From contig JAADEN010000200.1 of assembly GCA_013153375.1 (NCBI GenBank), forward strand, positions 1-19,069: 19,069 bases of DNA. The letters run 5' to 3'. The translations under genes were made by a program, and so were the position numbers. The DNA comes from Chloroflexota bacterium. GTDB lineage: Bacteria; Chloroflexota; Anaerolineae; Anaerolineales; DRMV01. Below the pieces are notes generated by a model. The model had not been told where the DNA came from. It made no database searches and was given only the letters and a program-made list of their open reading frames with translations. This document shows, piece after piece, positions 5,350 through 13,138 of the stretch; the first letter of the stretch is position 1; every line of letters starts with the position of its first letter.

Positions 5350-6855
5350 ATGGGCGGCACGGGCTTCGCCTGGTGGGAAGCCAATCGGCCTTTGATCTGG
5401 TTCTTGTACGGCCAGGTGTTTTTTCTCTTGGGCAGCCTGATTTTCACCCAGGCTGGCCGTCTCTCTCGTTTGGCATTGGCACGCGGCCTACCTCGTTTGG
5501 CCGCGTTCGGTTTTTTGCACGGCCTTTACGCCTGGGGCTATCTCTTCATCCCCCTGCAGGCCCCTTATCTGCAGCCCGAACAGTGGATTGATGTCTTGCG
5601 GCTGGTGCGCATGTTGCTCCTGGCCGGCTCCTTCGCCATGCTGCTCAGTTTTGGCCGCCGCCTGCTGGACGAGGAATCGGCCACGCCCTGGTTCGCCAGC
5701 CGGGCCTGGGCCTGGAGCCTGGTGCTCTTCTGGGCCATGATCTCTTTGGGCGTGGCCTGGGCGAAGGACCTGGAACTCTACCCGGCCCTCAACACCGCGG
5801 ACGCGCTGGCCCGTTATGTGCTGGCCCTGCCCGCGGGGTTGACCGCGGCCTACGGCCTGCGGCACCACGCGCTGCGTTACATCCGCCCGCTGGGCGTGGA
5901 GCGCATCTATCGCACGCTGCGGATCGCGGGTCTGTCGTTGGCGGCCTTCGGCGGGCTGATGCCCTTGTTCGCGCCGCCCGCGCCCTTCTTCCCCGCGCGC
6001 TGGATCAACGGCGAAGTGTGGCTGGCCGTGCTGCGGGTTCCGCCGGAGATCATCGCCACCATCGTGGGCGCGGTGTTGTCGTGGTCCTTCATCCGCGGCA
6101 TGGAAGTCTTCGTGGTCGAGACCCAGCGCCGTCTGGACCACATGGAGTTGCAGCACATCCAAAGCCAGGAGCGGGAGCGCATCGCCCGCGACCTGCACGA
6201 CGGCGCGTTGCAGCAGGTGTACGCCGCGGGGCTGCTGGCCCGGGCCCTGGAGCGCCAGGTCCCCGAGGCCCTGCGGGGCGATGTGGAGCGCATCACCGCG
6301 GCCCTGGATTCGGCCACCACCGAGATGCGGCGGCTGCTGCACGAGTGGTCGCCCAAGATCCATGTCGCGGACATCGAACGGGCCTTGCAGAACCTGGTGG
6401 ACGAGGCCCAGCACATTTCGGGCACCGAGGTACGCTTCCACAGCGACGGCGCGCCGCCGTTCCTGGACCCCAAACGCGCGGTGCATGTCATCGCGTTCGT
6501 GCGCGAAGCCCTGGCCAACGCCATTCGCCACGCGCGCACGCCGTACATTGATGTCCATTTGCAGCGCCGCGGCCCGTACATGGTGGTGAGCGTGCAAGAT
6601 CACGGCCGCGGCCTGCCCGCGGATTTGAAGCCCGGCTTTGGCCTGCGGCACATGGAGGAGCGCGCGCTGTTGCTGGGCGGCCGGATGCGCATGTCCTCCT
6701 CGCCGCGCGTGGGCACGCGGGTGGAATTGTGGGTTCCGCTCAACCATTGGTCCGCGGCCGGTGATGCGGACGAGGCTGCGGGCCGGCCCTTGTCCGCGGA
6801 GCCGCGCGCCCTGGCCGACGACGGCCCCGAAGCCGCGCCCTCCACGCTGGTATGA
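5350..6855 (+). CDS. Seven-TM sensor histidine kinase, NarL-partner (HisKA_3) type
   Basis: 501 residues. The N-terminal half has about seven membrane segments (14-33, 50-68, 86-103, 120-137, 152-170, 190-208, 226-247) with no large extracytoplasmic domain, so the signal is probably sensed in or near the membrane. A linker helix (255-275) leads to the HisKA_3 box ERERIARDLHDGALQQVY with phosphoacceptor His283. The HATPase has the N box REALANAIRHAR (Asn390), the G1 motif DHGRGL and the G2 motif GFGLRHMEERA. An Ala/Asp-rich tail of about 35 residues follows. The ATG at 5350 has GAGG a few bases upstream. It is co-transcribed with the response regulator 12 bases downstream. The stimulus is unknown. 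Confidence 0.93.
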   Translation: MGGTGFAWWEANRPLIWFLYGQVFFLLGSLIFTQAGRLSRLALARGLPRLAAFGFLHGLYAWGYLFIPLQAPYLQPEQWIDVLRLVRMLLLAGSFAMLLSFGRRLLDEESATPWFASRAWAWSLVLFWAMISLGVAWAKDLELYPALNTADALARYVLALPAGLTAAYGLRHHALRYIRPLGVERIYRTLRIAGLSLAAFGGLMPLFAPPAPFFPARWINGEVWLAVLRVPPEIIATIVGAVLSWSFIRGMEVFVVETQRRLDHMELQHIQSQERERIARDLHDGALQQVYAAGLLARALERQVPEALRGDVERITAALDSATTEMRRLLHEWSPKIHVADIERALQNLVDEAQHISGTEVRFHSDGAPPFLDPKRAVHVIAFVREALANAIRHARTPYIDVHLQRRGPYMVVSVQDHGRGLPADLKPGFGLRHMEERALLLGGRMRMSSSPRVGTRVELWVPLNHWSAAGDADEAAGRPLSAEPRALADDGPEAAPSTLV

Positions 6856-6867
6856 ACGGAGGTTGTC

Positions 6868-7542
6868 ATGACCCTGCGGATTTTGCTCGTGGATGACCAC
6901 GAAGTCGTGCGCCTGGGCCTCAAGGCCCTCATCAACGCCGAGCCCGACCTGGAGGTCGTGGCCGAAGCGGGCACGGCCCAAGAGGCCGTCCGCCAATACT
7001 TGCTCCATCGGCCCGATGTGGTGGTCATGGACCTGCGCCTGCCCGACCACAGCGGCCTGGAGGCCGCGCGGCGCATCCGCGAGCGGTACCCCAACGCGTC
7101 CATCGTGCTGCTCACCTCTTTCGTGAACGAGGCTTTCGTGGCCCAGGCCCTGCGGGTGGGCGTCAAGGGCTATGTGCTCAAAGAGGTGGGCAGCGACGAA
7201 CTGCTGCGGGTGGTGCGCGCGGTGGGCCGCGGTGAGACTCTGCTGGATGTGGACTCCGCGGGCGACCTGCTCACCCGCGCGGATTTGCAGCAGACCAGCC
7301 AGGACACGCCCTTCTCGGGCCTCTCGCCCCGAGAGATGGAAGTGCTGGCCTTAGTCTCGCGCGGCCTGAGCAACCGGGAGATCGGCCAACGCCTGCGGCT
7401 GAGCGAGGGCACGGTGCGCAACTATGTCAGCACCATCATGGAGAAACTCAACTTTCGCAACCGGGTCGAACTGGCGACCTACGCGGTCAAGCACCGCATC
7501 AGCGATTGGGTGCCTTATCTGAGCGAGGATCAAACCCAATAG
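6868..7542 (+). CDS. NarL/FixJ-family response regulator
   Basis: 224 residues. The receiver domain (1-125) has the acidic pair Asp9-Asp10, phosphoacceptor Asp55 in VVVMDLRLPDHSG, Thr83 and Lys105 in GYVLKE. The C-terminal LuxR-type helix-turn-helix (about 150-212) has LSPREMEVLALVSRGLSNREIG and the recognition region LSEGTVRNYVSTIMEKL. It is phosphorylated by the kinase encoded just upstream and binds DNA as a dimer. The ATG has a good ribosome binding site (GGAGG, 5 nt before). No candidate target gene is evident; the pair could act on its own promoter, near which the 26-bp repeats lie. A strong terminator directly follows. Confidence 0.96.
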   Translation: MTLRILLVDDHEVVRLGLKALINAEPDLEVVAEAGTAQEAVRQYLLHRPDVVVMDLRLPDHSGLEAARRIRERYPNASIVLLTSFVNEAFVAQALRVGVKGYVLKEVGSDELLRVVRAVGRGETLLDVDSAGDLLTRADLQQTSQDTPFSGLSPREMEVLALVSRGLSNREIGQRLRLSEGTVRNYVSTIMEKLNFRNRVELATYAVKHRISDWVPYLSEDQTQ

Positions 7543-7545
7543 CGG

Positions 7546-7576
7546 CAACGGCGGTTGGATACCGCCGTTGTTTTTT
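7546..7576 (+). terminator. Intrinsic terminator of the two-component operon
   Basis: Perfect 10-bp stem CAACGGCGGT (7546-7555) with ACCGCCGTTG (7561-7570), loop TGGAT, then six T (7571-7576). It starts 3 bases after the response regulator stop. Confidence 0.95.
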
Positions 7577-7644
7577 GTCCGCCCGCGGCGCGTGACGGCT
7601 CCGGCGGGCCTTTCGAACATCCATCCGACGCAAGGAGGCGTGCG

Positions 7645-9708
7645 ATGACCTCGACCCCCGCGGTCAACTGGACGGAAATCGCGTACTACATGCTGCTGTC
7701 ACGGCACCTGGACGAACTGGAAGAGCAGGAACTCACGCCCCAGGGCAAGGTCAAGTATCAGTTCTCGGCCAAGGGGCACGAACTGGTGCAGGTGCTCACC
7801 GCGCGGCTGCTGGACCATCCCCACGATGCGGCCACGGTGTACTATCGCTCCCGGCCCTTCGTGCTGGCCAGCGGCCTGACCGCGGGCGAAGCCCTGGCCG
7901 CGAACATGGCCAAGGCCACGCCGCCCAGTTGGGGCCGCGACACGGGCGTGATGTTCCACCTGCCCCGCCGCGAGCGGGCCACGGTGTTGCCCTCCTCGGG
8001 GGATGTGGGCGCGCAGTACCCCACGGCCGCGGGCTGGGCCCAGGCCATCCGCTATCGGGTGCGGGTGCTGGAGGAAGACGCGTGGCGCGGGGCCATCGCA
8101 GTGGCCATGGGCGGCGACGGAAGTGTGGCCAGCAACGGATTTTGGGCCGCGCTGAATGTGGTCACCCCGCAAAAACTGCCCATGCTGTTCGTCATCGAAG
8201 ACAACAAGTACGGCATCTCGGTGACCAGCGATTTGCAGGTTCCGGGCGGCAACATCGCCGCCAATCTGAAGTCCTACGGCAACCTGCGCCTGTGGGACGG
8301 CCCCGGCTATCAGCCCGCGGAGACCCTGCGCATCTTGCAGGAGGCCATCGCGCATGTGCGCTCGGGCGCGGGGCCCGCGCTGGTGCGCTTGCAGGTGCCG
8401 CGGCTCAGCGGGCACACCTTCACCGACAACGCGGCCTACAAGTCCCCCGCGGAGCGGGAGGCCGAGGCCCGCATGGACCCCTTGCTGCACCTGCGGGAGT
8501 ATCTGCTGGCCGAGGGCATCTTCACCCCCGCGGACTGGGACGCGCTGGTGCAGCAGGTGCGGGACGATGTGCGCGAGGCCCTGGCCTGGGCCGAGGCCCA
8601 GGCGGAGCCCGATCCCACCCAGGTGCGGCGGCATGTGTTCTATGAGGGCCAGGCCCCCGAGATGGGCGGTTTGCGGCCCGAGGGCGCGCTCATCCCGCTG
8701 GGTAGCGCGGAGCCGCAGCCTACGCAGCCCAAGCGGCGGGTCAACCTGGTGGACGCGGTGCTGCGGGTCATGGATACGGAGATGGCCCTCAACCCCCGCA
8801 TCGCGGTCTTCGGCGAGGATGTGGCCGTCAAGGGCGGTGTGCACGGCGCGACCCGGGGGCTGCTGCAAAAATACGGCCCTGAGCGGGTGTTCGACACCTC
8901 GCTGAACGAGGTGGGCATCGTGGGCCGGGCCGTGGGCATGGCCCTGGCCGGGCTGCTGCCCGTGCCCGAGATTCAGTTCCGCAAGTACGCGGACCCGGCC
9001 CGGGAGCCCATCCACGACCTGGGCTTTCTGCGCTGGCGCACGGCCAACCAGTTCGCCGCGCCCGTGGTGCTGCGCATCCCCGTGGGCTACGGCAAGGTGA
9101 CGGGCGACCCGTGGCACAGTTTCAGCGCGGAGCAGGAGTTCGTGCACATGTTCGGCTGGCGCATCGCCTACCCCAGCAACGCCGCGGACGCCGCGGGCCT
9201 GATGCGCACCGCGCTGCGGGGCGACGACCCCGTCATCTTCCTGGAGCATCGGGCCCTGCTGGACACCGCGCCCGCGCGGCGGCCCTACCCCGGCGACGAG
9301 TATTGCCTGCCCTTTGGCCGGGCCGCGCGGCTCACCGAGGGCGACCGCCTGACCGTGGTCACCTGGGGCGCGATGGTGCCGCGCGCGCTGGACGCGGCCC
9401 GGGACTTTCCGGGCCGGGTGGAGGTGCTGGACCTGCGCACCCTCATCCCGTGGGACCTGGACGCGGTGCTGGAAAGCGTGCGCAAGACCGGGCGGCTGTT
9501 GGTGGTGCACGAGGACGGTCTGACGGGCGGCTTCGGCGGCGAGATCGTCGCGGTGGTCACCGAGCAGGCCTTCGAGTGGCTGGACGCGCCCGTGCGCCGC
9601 GTGGCCGCGCCCGATGTGCCCGTGCCGTACAACATCGGCCTGATGCACGCGGTGGTGCCCACGGTAGAACGCATCCGCGCGGTCATGGAGGAGATGTTGG
9701 AGTATTAG
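7645..9708 (+). CDS. Fused E1 alpha-beta of a 2-oxoacid dehydrogenase
   Basis: 687 residues, combining the usually separate E1 alpha and E1 beta chains. E1 decarboxylates pyruvate or branched-chain 2-oxoacids with thiamine diphosphate and passes the acyl group to lipoyl-E2. The alpha part (about 1-340) has YYRSRPFVLASG (66-77) and the ThDP/Mg motif from GDG (157-159) to EDNKYGIS (185-192). A linker (about 340-365) leads to the beta part with FGEDVAVKGGVHGATRGL, NEVGIVGRAVGMALAG, the WHSFSAEQ loop and a C-terminal transketolase-like domain. The ATG at 7645 follows AAGGAGG by 6 nt. No E2 or E3 gene is adjacent and no promoter is clear in 7577-7644. Substrate cannot be settled by eye; the fused form resembles branched-chain-type E1 proteins. 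Confidence 0.92.
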   Translation: MTSTPAVNWTEIAYYMLLSRHLDELEEQELTPQGKVKYQFSAKGHELVQVLTARLLDHPHDAATVYYRSRPFVLASGLTAGEALAANMAKATPPSWGRDTGVMFHLPRRERATVLPSSGDVGAQYPTAAGWAQAIRYRVRVLEEDAWRGAIAVAMGGDGSVASNGFWAALNVVTPQKLPMLFVIEDNKYGISVTSDLQVPGGNIAANLKSYGNLRLWDGPGYQPAETLRILQEAIAHVRSGAGPALVRLQVPRLSGHTFTDNAAYKSPAEREAEARMDPLLHLREYLLAEGIFTPADWDALVQQVRDDVREALAWAEAQAEPDPTQVRRHVFYEGQAPEMGGLRPEGALIPLGSAEPQPTQPKRRVNLVDAVLRVMDTEMALNPRIAVFGEDVAVKGGVHGATRGLLQKYGPERVFDTSLNEVGIVGRAVGMALAGLLPVPEIQFRKYADPAREPIHDLGFLRWRTANQFAAPVVLRIPVGYGKVTGDPWHSFSAEQEFVHMFGWRIAYPSNAADAAGLMRTALRGDDPVIFLEHRALLDTAPARRPYPGDEYCLPFGRAARLTEGDRLTVVTWGAMVPRALDAARDFPGRVEVLDLRTLIPWDLDAVLESVRKTGRLLVVHEDGLTGGFGGEIVAVVTEQAFEWLDAPVRRVAAPDVPVPYNIGLMHAVVPTVERIRAVMEEMLEY

Positions 9709-9709
9709 T

Positions 9710-9741
9710 ATTTTGCGGTCGGCAGTCGCCGGCCGCAAAAT
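9710..9741. terminator. Bidirectional hairpin between convergent genes
   Basis: A 14-bp stem with one G-U pair: 9710-9723 (ATTTTGCGGTCGGC) pairs with 9728-9741, loop AGTC. The A/T base of the stem supplies short T-runs on both strands. It sits between the convergent E1 gene and SCP2-like gene and probably ends transcription from both sides. Confidence 0.75.
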
Positions 9742-9751
9742 CTTGTCCTTC

Positions 9752-10180
9752 TCACCACCCCGGCGGGAAACGGGTGGGCAGGCGGGCCGCGGTGGCGACC
9801 AACTCCTGCGCGGCCCGCACATGGGGCACCAGGGCCATCATGTTGCCCTTGGTCAGCCGCAGTTTGCCCCGCAAGATGGCCGCGATGGGCGGCAGTTCGC
9901 CTTGCAGGATGGCCTTCCACACCGCGGGCGTCGCGGTGAGCACATACGGCGCGGCGTCCGCGTCCTCGGGGCCGGCCGCGCGAGCGCCCCGGCATTCGCC
10001 GTGGTGCAGGTCCAGGTACACGGCCCGTTCGGTGGGAATCCCGCGCGTCGGGTCGGCCTCCATGACCAACAGCAGCGCGCCCTCCCAGGTGCGGGCCACC
10101 CGGCGGTAGCGTTCGTTCGCGTTCAGGGCCTGGCAGAAGTCCTGGGCCCAGGGATGGGTGAAGATTTCCGGCGTCGTCAT
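9752..10180 (-). CDS. SCP2 sterol-carrier-like lipid-binding protein
   Basis: 142 residues of the SCP2 fold, a small cytoplasmic domain with a hydrophobic tunnel that binds lipids or acyl chains. The characteristic pattern is an amphipathic strand region RAVYLDLHHGECRGA (52-66), then YVLTATPAVWKAILQGELPP (79-98) and AILRGKLRLTKGNMMAL (101-117), the conserved G-K-ϕ-ϕ-ϕ-x-G-[DN] signature. The physiological ligand is unknown. ATG at 10180 has AGGAGG 6 nt upstream, inside the end of aroQ. Start and aroQ stop share an ATGA overlap, so translation is probably coupled. It is the last gene of ligA-aroQ-SCP2. Confidence 0.88.
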   Translation of the reverse strand: MTTPEIFTHPWAQDFCQALNANERYRRVARTWEGALLLVMEADPTRGIPTERAVYLDLHHGECRGARAAGPEDADAAPYVLTATPAVWKAILQGELPPIAAILRGKLRLTKGNMMALVPHVRAAQELVATAARLPTRFPPGW

Positions 10181-10665
10181 GCGTTGCCTCCTGGGGTGGG
10201 CCAGCGGCCCAGATGCCCGGCCAGCGCGTGCAGCCCCAGCAGGTACGAGCGCCAGCCAAAGCCGCTGATGCTGCCCAGGCACGCGCCCGCGGTCAGCGAG
10301 CGCTGGCGAAAAGGCTCCCGGGCGAAGATGTTGGACAGGTGCACCTCCACCACGGGGATGGGGATGCCGGCGATGGCGTCCCGCAGCGCGACCGAGGTGT
10401 GGGTGTAGCCGCCGGGGTTGAGCACCACGCCCTGGGCCCAGCGGACGGCCTGGTGCAGCGCGGTGATGAGTTCGCCTTCGCCGTTGTGCTGCGCGGTGCG
10501 CACGGCCAGCCCCAGGGCTGCGCCGGCCGCGACCAGCCGGGCGTCGAGTTCCTCCAGGGTCAGCGAGCCGTAGATGTGGGGCTCGCGGGTGCCCAGCAGG
10601 TTGAGGTTGGGGCCGTGCAACACCAACACGGGGATGGGCTCCGCGGCGGCCGGGGACGGGGTCAT
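10177..10665 (-). CDS. aroQ: Type II 3-dehydroquinate dehydratase
   Basis: 162 residues, normal for the type II enzyme, a dodecamer that converts 3-dehydroquinate to 3-dehydroshikimate in the shikimate pathway. Key motifs are LHGPNLNLLGTREPHIYG with catalytic Tyr32 and Arg27, the NGEGELI segment, NPGGYTHTSVALRDA (83-97) and EVHLSNIFAREPFRQRS with the catalytic His109. A short Pro/Ala-rich extension precedes the core. The ATG at 10665 overlaps the ligA stop as ATGA, and its ribosome binding site (GGAGGG) is inside ligA. No other shikimate genes are nearby. Confidence 0.95.
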   Translation of the reverse strand: MTPSPAAAEPIPVLVLHGPNLNLLGTREPHIYGSLTLEELDARLVAAGAALGLAVRTAQHNGEGELITALHQAVRWAQGVVLNPGGYTHTSVALRDAIAGIPIPVVEVHLSNIFAREPFRQRSLTAGACLGSISGFGWRSYLLGLHALAGHLGRWPTPGGNA

Positions 10666-12749
10666 GGCTGCCCTCCATTGCGTGTAGCCATCTCGGATTT
10701 CTTCATCTCCTGCTCGCGGCGCTGGACCAGGGCCAGCACCTCGTCCCAGGTCAGGGTGGGCACGCCCAGGGCCTGGGCCTTGGCCAGTTTGGAGCCCGGA
10801 TTTTCGCCCACGATGAGGTAGGAAGTCTTGCGGCTGACCGAGTTGGTCACCTTCGCACCGTGGGCCTCGAGCCAGGCTTTGGCCTCCTCGCGGGTGAGGC
10901 CGGGCAGCGTGCCGGTGATGACGAAGGTCAGCCCGGCCAGGGGCTTCGTTTCGGCCTCGGCCTGCCGCAGTCGCGACTTGGGCCACACCCCGGCCCGGCG
11001 CAGTTTTTCCAGCACTTTGCGGTTGCGGTCGCGCTGGAACCAATCCACGATGAAGCGCGCGGTCACGGGGCCGATGCCCTCGATGGCGGTCAGTTCGTCC
11101 ACCGTGGCCCGGCTCAGGGCGTCCAGGTCCTCGTACCGCTCCGCGAGCAGCCGCGCGGTCACCGCGCCCACGCCCCGGATGCCCAGGCCGTAGATCAGCC
11201 GCTCCAGGGGACGGTCCTTGCTGGCCTGGATGGCCGCGATGAGGTTCGCGGCCTTCTTGGGCCCAAAGCCTTCCAGGGGCAGCAGGTCGTCCACGGTCAG
11301 ATAGTACAGATCGCCCACATCGCCCACCACCTTGGCCGCAACCAGTTGTTCCGCAATCTTACGGCCCAGGCCCTCGATGTCCATGGCTTCCCGGGAGGCG
11401 AAGTGCTCGATGTTGCGGCTCAACTGCGCGGGGCAGGCCGCGTTGATGCAGTAGAGCGCGACCTCGCCTTCCACCTTTTCCACGGGCGCGCCGCACACGG
11501 GGCAGTGGGTGGGCGGCTCGTAGATGCGCTCCTTGCCCGTGCGGGCCGAGATCACCGGGCCCACGATGTAGGGGATCACATCCCCGGCCCGGCGGACGAT
11601 GACCCGATCGCCGATGCGGATGTCCTTCTCGCGGATGTAGGCGAAGTTGTGCAGGGTGGCTTTGCGCACGATGACGCCGCCGATCTCCACGGGCTCCAGA
11701 ATCGCGTAGGGCGTCAGCACGCCGGTGCGGCCCACATTGACCCGGATGTCCAGCAGGGTGGTGGTCACCTCCTGGGCCGGGAACTTGTAGGCCACCATGC
11801 CGCGGGGGTCCTTGCCCACCACGCCCAGGCTGCGCTGCAGTTCCAGGTCGTTGATCTTGATGACCACGCCGTCCAGGTCGTAGGGCCAGGTGTCGCGGCG
11901 GGCCAGCCACTTGCGATACACGGCCTTGACGCACTCCAGGTCGGGGCACAGGTCGGCCTCGACCACGGGGAAGCCCAGGGCCTCCAGGGTGCGCAGCACT
12001 TCCCACTGGGTGCGGGGCGGATTGGGGCCTTCGTACACCACGATCTGGTAGCACAGCAGGCGCAGCGGTCGCTCGGCCGTGACCTTGGGGTCCAGTTGCC
12101 GCAAGGAGCCCGCGGCCGCGTTGCGCGGGTTGGCGAAAGTGCGTTGTCCTTGTTGCCGGAGCCGTTCGTTCAGGGCCTCGAAGTCCGCGCGGGTCATGAA
12201 GGCTTCGCCGCGCACCACCAGGCGCGGGGGCGGCGGGGGGCCGTCGGGCCGCACCGGGATGCGCAGGGGCAAGGAGCGCACGGTGCGCAGGTTGGCGGTG
12301 ATGTCTTCGCCCACTTCGCCGTCGCCTCGGGTGGCGCCCAGGGTGAACACGCCGTTGTGGTAGTGCAGCACCACGGTGAGGCCGTCGATCTTGGGCTCCA
12401 CGGTGAAGTCCGCGTCGCGCACGCGCGGATCCAGGCGAATCAGGCGCTCCAGCCAGGCCTCGAGTTCCTCGTCGTTGAACACATTGGCCAGGCTGAGGAT
12501 GGGCGCGGGGTGGCGCACCTTGCGGAAGCCCTCCGCGGGCGGCGCGCCGGCCCGCTGGGTGGGCGAGTCGGGCGTGACCCATTCGGGATGCGCCTCTTCG
12601 ATGGCCTTGAGTTCGCGCATCAACTGGTCGTATTCGTAGTCGCTGATGATGGGGTCGTTGAGCACATAATAGCGGTAGTTGTGGTAATGGATGAGGCGCT
12701 TGAGTTCTTCGTAGCGTTGGCGCAGGGCCTTCTCGTCGGGCGTGGTCAT
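10662..12749 (-). CDS. ligA: NAD-dependent DNA ligase
   Basis: 695 residues, full length. It seals nicks during replication and repair using NAD. Domain Ia (1-70) holds the HYHNYRYYVLNDP NAD-binding region. The adenylation domain has catalytic Lys120 in EPKIDGL, TRGDGEVGEDIT, and DGVVIKIN (293-300). An OB domain runs from about 325 to 405. A four-Cys zinc finger uses Cys416, 419, 434 and 439. Helix-hairpin-helix repeats (about 450-585) are followed by a BRCT domain (about 602-680). A proline run (171-175) enlarges one adenylation-domain loop. ATG at 12749 follows AAGGAG by 6 nt. It heads a ligA-aroQ-SCP2 operon joined by ATGA overlaps. Confidence 0.98.
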   Translation of the reverse strand: MTTPDEKALRQRYEELKRLIHYHNYRYYVLNDPIISDYEYDQLMRELKAIEEAHPEWVTPDSPTQRAGAPPAEGFRKVRHPAPILSLANVFNDEELEAWLERLIRLDPRVRDADFTVEPKIDGLTVVLHYHNGVFTLGATRGDGEVGEDITANLRTVRSLPLRIPVRPDGPPPPPRLVVRGEAFMTRADFEALNERLRQQGQRTFANPRNAAAGSLRQLDPKVTAERPLRLLCYQIVVYEGPNPPRTQWEVLRTLEALGFPVVEADLCPDLECVKAVYRKWLARRDTWPYDLDGVVIKINDLELQRSLGVVGKDPRGMVAYKFPAQEVTTTLLDIRVNVGRTGVLTPYAILEPVEIGGVIVRKATLHNFAYIREKDIRIGDRVIVRRAGDVIPYIVGPVISARTGKERIYEPPTHCPVCGAPVEKVEGEVALYCINAACPAQLSRNIEHFASREAMDIEGLGRKIAEQLVAAKVVGDVGDLYYLTVDDLLPLEGFGPKKAANLIAAIQASKDRPLERLIYGLGIRGVGAVTARLLAERYEDLDALSRATVDELTAIEGIGPVTARFIVDWFQRDRNRKVLEKLRRAGVWPKSRLRQAEAETKPLAGLTFVITGTLPGLTREEAKAWLEAHGAKVTNSVSRKTSYLIVGENPGSKLAKAQALGVPTLTWDEVLALVQRREQEMKKSEMATRNGGQP

Positions 12750-12832
12750 CGGAATCTCCTTATTTGCGCGTCTCCATCGGGAAGAGATGCCAATTTGCGG
12801 CCGGAAAATTCCCGAGAACCTCCACTTTCCTC

Positions 12833-12861
12833 TTGACGAAATGACGCCTTGCGGGTATGCT
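12833..12861 (+). promoter_or_regulatory. Plus-strand sigma70 promoter upstream of a non-coding stretch
   Basis: -35 TTGACG (12833-12838), 17-nt spacer, -10 TATGCT (12856-12861). Hexamers and spacing are identical to the infC promoter at 1440-1468. It lies in the ligA 5' region on the opposite strand and points to the right. No convincing protein-coding gene follows for over 500 bases, which supports an RNA gene. Confidence 0.7.
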
Positions 12862-12920
12862 TGGCCTTTGGTAAGTGGGATCCCCGTGACTTCCCTCGGT
12901 TGGGGTTTGGAGATAGCGTC

Positions 12921-12949
12921 ATTCTAATGCAATCGGGGGGAGGCGGCAA
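12921..12949 (-). promoter_or_regulatory. Likely ligA operon promoter
   Basis: -35 TTGCCG (12944-12949, 4 of 6), 17-nt spacer, -10 TAGAAT (12921-12926, 5 of 6) on the minus strand. The leader to the ligA ATG would be about 165 nt. It lies inside the candidate ncRNA on the opposite strand. Confidence 0.55.
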
Positions 12950-13099
12950 GGCCCGCGAGGTTGTGAGCACCTACCCATCGGCATTGGGAACGGCCTTTTT
13001 AGGCAGGAGGTGAACAACTCAGAACGGAACGGCGTACACATCCCTACCGGGGCGGGTCGTCGAAACGATCCCGAAGTGTTGGCGTCCGAAAAACCGTGC

Positions 13100-13138
13100 G
13101 CGGCATCTCTGTAAAGAGGGACACAGAGATGTCGTTTT
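13100..13138 (+). terminator. Terminator-like hairpin ending the candidate ncRNA
   Basis: CATCTCTGT (13104-13112) pairs perfectly with ACAGAGATG (13123-13131). The stem extends by four further pairs (two G-U) to 13100 and 13135, loop of 10 nt. A T-rich tract (TTTTGTGTTCTT) follows. No protein gene ends here. Confidence 0.6.

Noticed and set aside
7699..9822. 707-codon minus-strand open frame opposite the fused E1 gene
   Set aside because: Low-complexity composition and complete overlap with a gene with clear ThDP motifs; a GC-driven shadow frame.
10860..12836. 658-codon plus-strand open frame opposite ligA
   Set aside because: Entirely antisense to full-length ligA, with no recognisable domain.
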